From JADGHE01 sp035716025 (GTDB lineage Bacteria > Pseudomonadota > Alphaproteobacteria > Rhizobiales > Xanthobacteraceae): a stretch of 18,926 nt of DNA. Positions 15,864-18,926 of this stretch are shown piece after piece. Location: NCBI GenBank assembly GCA_035716025.1, contig DASTKH010000060.1, forward strand, positions 1 through 18,926, written 5' to 3'. The notes beneath the pieces were generated by a model that had not been told where the DNA came from, made no database searches, and saw only the letters and a program-made list of their open reading frames with translations. The position numbers were made by a program, and so were the translations under genes. Positions within the stretch are counted from its first letter, which is position 1. Each line of letters starts with the position of its first letter.

Positions 15864-18019
15864 CGGGGCGCGAACTCGATCCTGCCGCATGCGCCATCCT
15901 CGAAGGGCGTCACGCGGATCCGTTCGCCTATCTCGGGCCGCACGAGGAAAACGGCGTGCCGGTCGTGCGCGTGTTCCTTCCCGATGCGACGCGCGTGGCG
16001 GTGCTGCATCGGGGAGGCGAGGCGGAGCTCAGCCGTATCCACGAACACGGACTGTTCGCAGGAGCCGTGCCCGGGCTCGACGGCGCCTATCGCCTGCGCG
16101 CCACCTTTTCCGGCGGCACGGTCGAGATCGAAGATCCGTACCGCTTCGGCCCCGTCCTCAGCGATTTCGACCTCTACCTGCTGGGCGAGGGCACGCAATT
16201 GCGCGCCTTCGACAAGCTCGGCGCGCATCCGATAACGATGGACGGTGTCGAAGGCGTCGCCTTCGCGGTCCTTGCGCCGAATGCGCGCCGCGTCAGCGTT
16301 GTCGGGGATTTCAATTTCTGGGACGGCCGGCGCCATGCCATGCGGGTGCGCGGCAACGGCTTCTGGGAACTCTTCGTGCCCGGCGCGCGCATCGGAGATC
16401 GCTACAAGTTCGAGCTCGTCGGGCCCGACAACAACCTGCTTTCGCTGAAAGCCGACCCCTATGCCTTCGCCACAGAGCTGCGGCCGGCGACCGCCTCGAT
16501 CGTGCTGGACCAATCCCGGCTTGTGCCGAAGGCGCATGCTCCGGCGGGTGCGAACGCGCTTTCTTCCCCCATCTCGATCTACGAAGTGCATCTCGGTTCG
16601 TGGCGCCGTCGTGCGGAGGAGGGCGGGCGCTGGCTCAGCTATCGCGAGCTTGCCGAAGAGCTGCCGGCCTATGTGGCGGACATGGGATTCACCCACGTCG
16701 AATTCCTGCCGGTCTCGGAACACCCGTTCGACGGCTCATGGGGCTATCAGCCGACCGGGCTTTATGCCCCGACGAGCCGCTTCGGCACGCCGCAGGAGTT
16801 TCTCGAACTAGTGGACGCCTGCCACCGCGCCGGGCTCGCGGTGTTCATCGACTGGGTGCCGGGGCATTTTCCCGACGATCCGCACGGGCTTGCCCAGTTT
16901 GACGGCACCGCGCTCTACGAGCACGCCGATCCGCGCCAGGGAAAGCATCTCGACTGGGACACGCTGATCTACAATTACGGCCGCACGGAGGTCGCGAACT
17001 TTCTCCTGTCGAACGCGTTGTTCTGGCTCGAGCGCTACGGCGTAGACGGCCTGCGCGTCGATGCGGTGGCCTCCATGCTCTACCTCGACTACAGCCGGCC
17101 CGAAGGCGGGTGGGTTCCAAACCGCCACGGCGGGCGGGAAAATCTCGAGGCGATCGACTTCCTCCGGCGCATGAACAAGGAGGTCTTCGCGTTCCGCGGC
17201 GAGGCGACGACGGTCGCCGAGGAATCCACCGCCTGGCCGCTCGTCTCGCGGCCCGTAGAGATGGGCGGCCTCGGCTTCGGCTACAAGTGGAACATGGGGT
17301 GGATGCACGATACCCTGAACTACATTTCAAAAGATCCGATCTACCGCCGCCATCATCACGGCGACATCAATTTCGGCCTCCACTACGCCTTCTCGGAAAA
17401 TTTCGTGCTGCCCCTCTCGCATGACGAGGTGGTGCACGGAAAAGGATCGATCCTCGGCCGCATGCCGGGCGATCGCTGGCAGCGTTTCGCCAACTTGCGC
17501 GCCTATTACGGATTCATGTTCGGTCATCCGGGCAAGAAGCTCCTTTTCATGGGCGGGGAATTTGCCCAGGAGCGCGAGTGGAGCCATGAACGCGCTCTCG
17601 ATTGGCACCTGCTCGACGACGACTTTCATCGCGGCGTGCAGGCGTTGGTGCGCGACCTCAACCGGCTGTACCGGTCGACGCCGGCGTTACACGAGCTCGA
17701 CTGCGACGCGCTCGGATTCGAGTGGGTGGTCGCCGACGACATCGACCAGAGCGTCTTCGTATGGCTGCGCAAGGGGCGCGACGCGGATGCGCTCTGCCTC
17801 GTCGCCGTGAACTTCACACCAGTCGTGCGACATGGGTACCGCGTTCGCGTGCCGTGCGGCGGCTATTGGAAGGAAGTGCTCAACACTGACGCGAAGCTCT
17901 ACGGCGGCAGCGACGTCGGCAATGCCGGCGGCGTGACGGCGACCGCGGCCGACGGCCGCTTCGAGCTCAGCCTGACGCTGCCGCCGCTCGCCGCCGTTTT
18001 CTTCGTACCGCAAGGATAA
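15860..18019 (+). CDS. glgB: 1,4-alpha-glucan branching enzyme
   Basis: GlgB introduces alpha-1,6 branches into the linear glucan made by GlgE. ATG 15860 overlaps the treS stop as ATGA; longer in-frame starts would run inside treS. The product is 719 residues (E. coli GlgB is 728) and includes both N-terminal modules: residues about 15-105 (N1, DPFAYLGPHEENG) and 115-210 (CBM48, VAFAVLAPNARRVSVVGDFNFWD). The catalytic residues are D401 in DGLRVDAVASMLYLDY, E454 in VAEESTAWP and D522 in LSHDEVVHGKGS. Spacings match D405, E458 and D526 of E. coli. Only 2 nt separate it from glgX, so the four genes form one tight operon. Confidence 0.97.
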   Translation: MTGRELDPAACAILEGRHADPFAYLGPHEENGVPVVRVFLPDATRVAVLHRGGEAELSRIHEHGLFAGAVPGLDGAYRLRATFSGGTVEIEDPYRFGPVLSDFDLYLLGEGTQLRAFDKLGAHPITMDGVEGVAFAVLAPNARRVSVVGDFNFWDGRRHAMRVRGNGFWELFVPGARIGDRYKFELVGPDNNLLSLKADPYAFATELRPATASIVLDQSRLVPKAHAPAGANALSSPISIYEVHLGSWRRRAEEGGRWLSYRELAEELPAYVADMGFTHVEFLPVSEHPFDGSWGYQPTGLYAPTSRFGTPQEFLELVDACHRAGLAVFIDWVPGHFPDDPHGLAQFDGTALYEHADPRQGKHLDWDTLIYNYGRTEVANFLLSNALFWLERYGVDGLRVDAVASMLYLDYSRPEGGWVPNRHGGRENLEAIDFLRRMNKEVFAFRGEATTVAEESTAWPLVSRPVEMGGLGFGYKWNMGWMHDTLNYISKDPIYRRHHHGDINFGLHYAFSENFVLPLSHDEVVHGKGSILGRMPGDRWQRFANLRAYYGFMFGHPGKKLLFMGGEFAQEREWSHERALDWHLLDDDFHRGVQALVRDLNRLYRSTPALHELDCDALGFEWVVADDIDQSVFVWLRKGRDADALCLVAVNFTPVVRHGYRVRVPCGGYWKEVLNTDAKLYGGSDVGNAGGVTATAADGRFELSLTLPPLAAVFFVPQG

Positions 18020-18021
18020 TA

Positions 18022-18926
18022 ATGCGCCTGCAGGAGGGTTCGCCTCACCGACTGGGGGCCACGTGGGACGGGCGCGGCACCAATTTCGCGTTGTTCTCGG
18101 CGAATGCCGAAAAGGTCGAGCTTTGCCTTTTCGACCGGCAGGGCAAGCGGGAACTCGAGCGCCTGCCGCTGCCCGAACGAACCGACGACGTGTGGCACGG
18201 TTACTTGCCGGACGTGCTGCCCGGCCAGCTCTACGGCTACCGGGTGCATGGGCCGTACGATCCCGAGCGCGGCCATCGATTCAACCCGAACAAGCTTCTG
18301 GTCGATCCTTATGCCAAGCGGCTGGTCGGCCGCATCGTGTGGAGCGACGCCCATTTCGGGTACCGCGCGGGCTCCCCGCGCGGCGACCTCTCCTTCGATC
18401 GGCGCGACAATGCCCGCGGCATGCCGAAGGCCATGGTTGTGGACGAAGCGTTCACCTGGGGCGGCGACCGCCATCCGCGTGTGCGCTGGGAGGACACGAT
18501 CATCTACGAGGCGCATGTGAAGGGCCTGACGATGCAGCGCGAAGACGTGCCGCCCGGTTGGCGCGGCCTCTTCAGCGGATTGACTGCGCCGGGCCTCATC
18601 GAACATCTCAAGCGCCTCGGTGTCACCAGCATCGAGCTCTTGCCGATCCACGCCTTCGTGGACGACCGCCATCTGATCGAGCGCGGTCTGCGCAATTACT
18701 GGGGCTACAGCTCGCTCGGCTATTTTGCGCCGGACCCGCGCTACAGCCCGGACGGCAGCGTGGATTCGTTCAAGTCCATGGTCTGCCGACTGCATGCCGC
18801 CGGCATCGAGGTTATTCTCGATGTGGTCTACAACCACACGGCCGAGGGAAATCATCTCGGGCCGACACTGTCGTTCAAGGGCATCGATAACGCGAGCTAT
18901 TACTGGCTGATGCCCGACAAGCCGCG
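18022..18926 (+). CDS. glgX: Glycogen debranching enzyme GlgX, cut by the right edge
   Basis: GlgX hydrolyses alpha-1,6 branches, mainly short ones left by phosphorylase. The frame is open from ATG 18022 to the window end (about 301 residues, perhaps 40% of the protein). AAGGA (18012-18016) lies 5 nt upstream, across the glgB stop. The N-terminus MRLQEGSPHRLGATWDGRGTNFALFS is the isoamylase-type CBM48 opening, followed by YGYRVHGPYDPERGHRFNPNKLLVDPYAK. The catalytic barrel begins at IIYEAHVKGLT, with NYWGYSSLGYFAPDPRY and region I, VILDVVYNHTAEGN (about 268-281). The catalytic Asp/Glu lie beyond the edge. Isoamylase/TreX homologues share these blocks, so the exact chain-length specificity cannot be stated. 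Confidence 0.95.
   Translation, partial: MRLQEGSPHRLGATWDGRGTNFALFSANAEKVELCLFDRQGKRELERLPLPERTDDVWHGYLPDVLPGQLYGYRVHGPYDPERGHRFNPNKLLVDPYAKRLVGRIVWSDAHFGYRAGSPRGDLSFDRRDNARGMPKAMVVDEAFTWGGDRHPRVRWEDTIIYEAHVKGLTMQREDVPPGWRGLFSGLTAPGLIEHLKRLGVTSIELLPIHAFVDDRHLIERGLRNYWGYSSLGYFAPDPRYSPDGSVDSFKSMVCRLHAAGIEVILDVVYNHTAEGNHLGPTLSFKGIDNASYYWLMPDKP

Overview
The window is GC-rich bacterial chromosome, densely coding on both strands, with GTG starts, short intergenic gaps and one ATGA overlap. The gene content and a GGAAC-type (EcfG-like) promoter candidate suggest an alphaproteobacterium, probably of the order Hyphomicrobiales. This is an inference from gene families and style; no rRNA or marker gene is present. 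I see no tRNA, rRNA, insertion sequence, prophage or CRISPR array.

Left half (1 to about 6.7 kb), C1/methyl-group and small-molecule metabolism. An MmgE/PrpD family gene enters from the left edge on the plus strand. It converges on a three-gene minus-strand run, in order of transcription: a methyltransferase with an N-terminal DNA-binding-like segment, a short protein resembling only the substrate-binding part of S-adenosylhomocysteine hydrolase (SAHH) with no NAD domain, and a core-type cobalamin-independent methionine synthase (MetE C-terminal domain only, four zinc ligands kept). A methylenetetrahydrofolate reductase (MTHFR) family gene diverges from the methyltransferase across an unusual cluster of GTGGGC/GCCCAC inverted repeats that overlaps a good promoter candidate. 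A cytoplasmic 4,5-dihydroxyphthalate decarboxylase-like (periplasmic-binding-protein fold) gene follows on the minus strand. The methyltransferase, SAHH-like, MetE-like and MTHFR-like genes cover successive steps around SAM, SAH, homocysteine, methionine and methyl-folate. This is the least familiar and most interesting part of the window.

Right half (about 6.8 to 18.9 kb), trehalose and alpha-glucan metabolism. malQ and otsA lie on the minus strand. Facing away from them are glgE, a treS-maltokinase fusion, glgB and glgX (cut by the right edge). This is the GlgE pathway: TreS interconverts trehalose and maltose, the maltokinase domain makes maltose 1-phosphate, GlgE polymerises it into alpha-1,4-glucan, and GlgB branches it. 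GlgX and MalQ debranch and reshuffle glucan, and OtsA makes trehalose 6-phosphate. No otsB, treY, treZ, glgA, glgC or glgP is visible. The otsA/glgE intergenic region carries a 15-bp-arm near-perfect palindrome whose spacer holds the GGAAC of the candidate otsA promoter. That suggests stress-sigma control combined with a repressor or activator.

Start codons were reassigned for otsA (GTG 10313), glgE (ATG 10582), treS-mak (GTG 12579), glgB (ATG 15860) and the MTHFR gene (ATG 4897) using Shine-Dalgarno (SD) sites and family N-termini.
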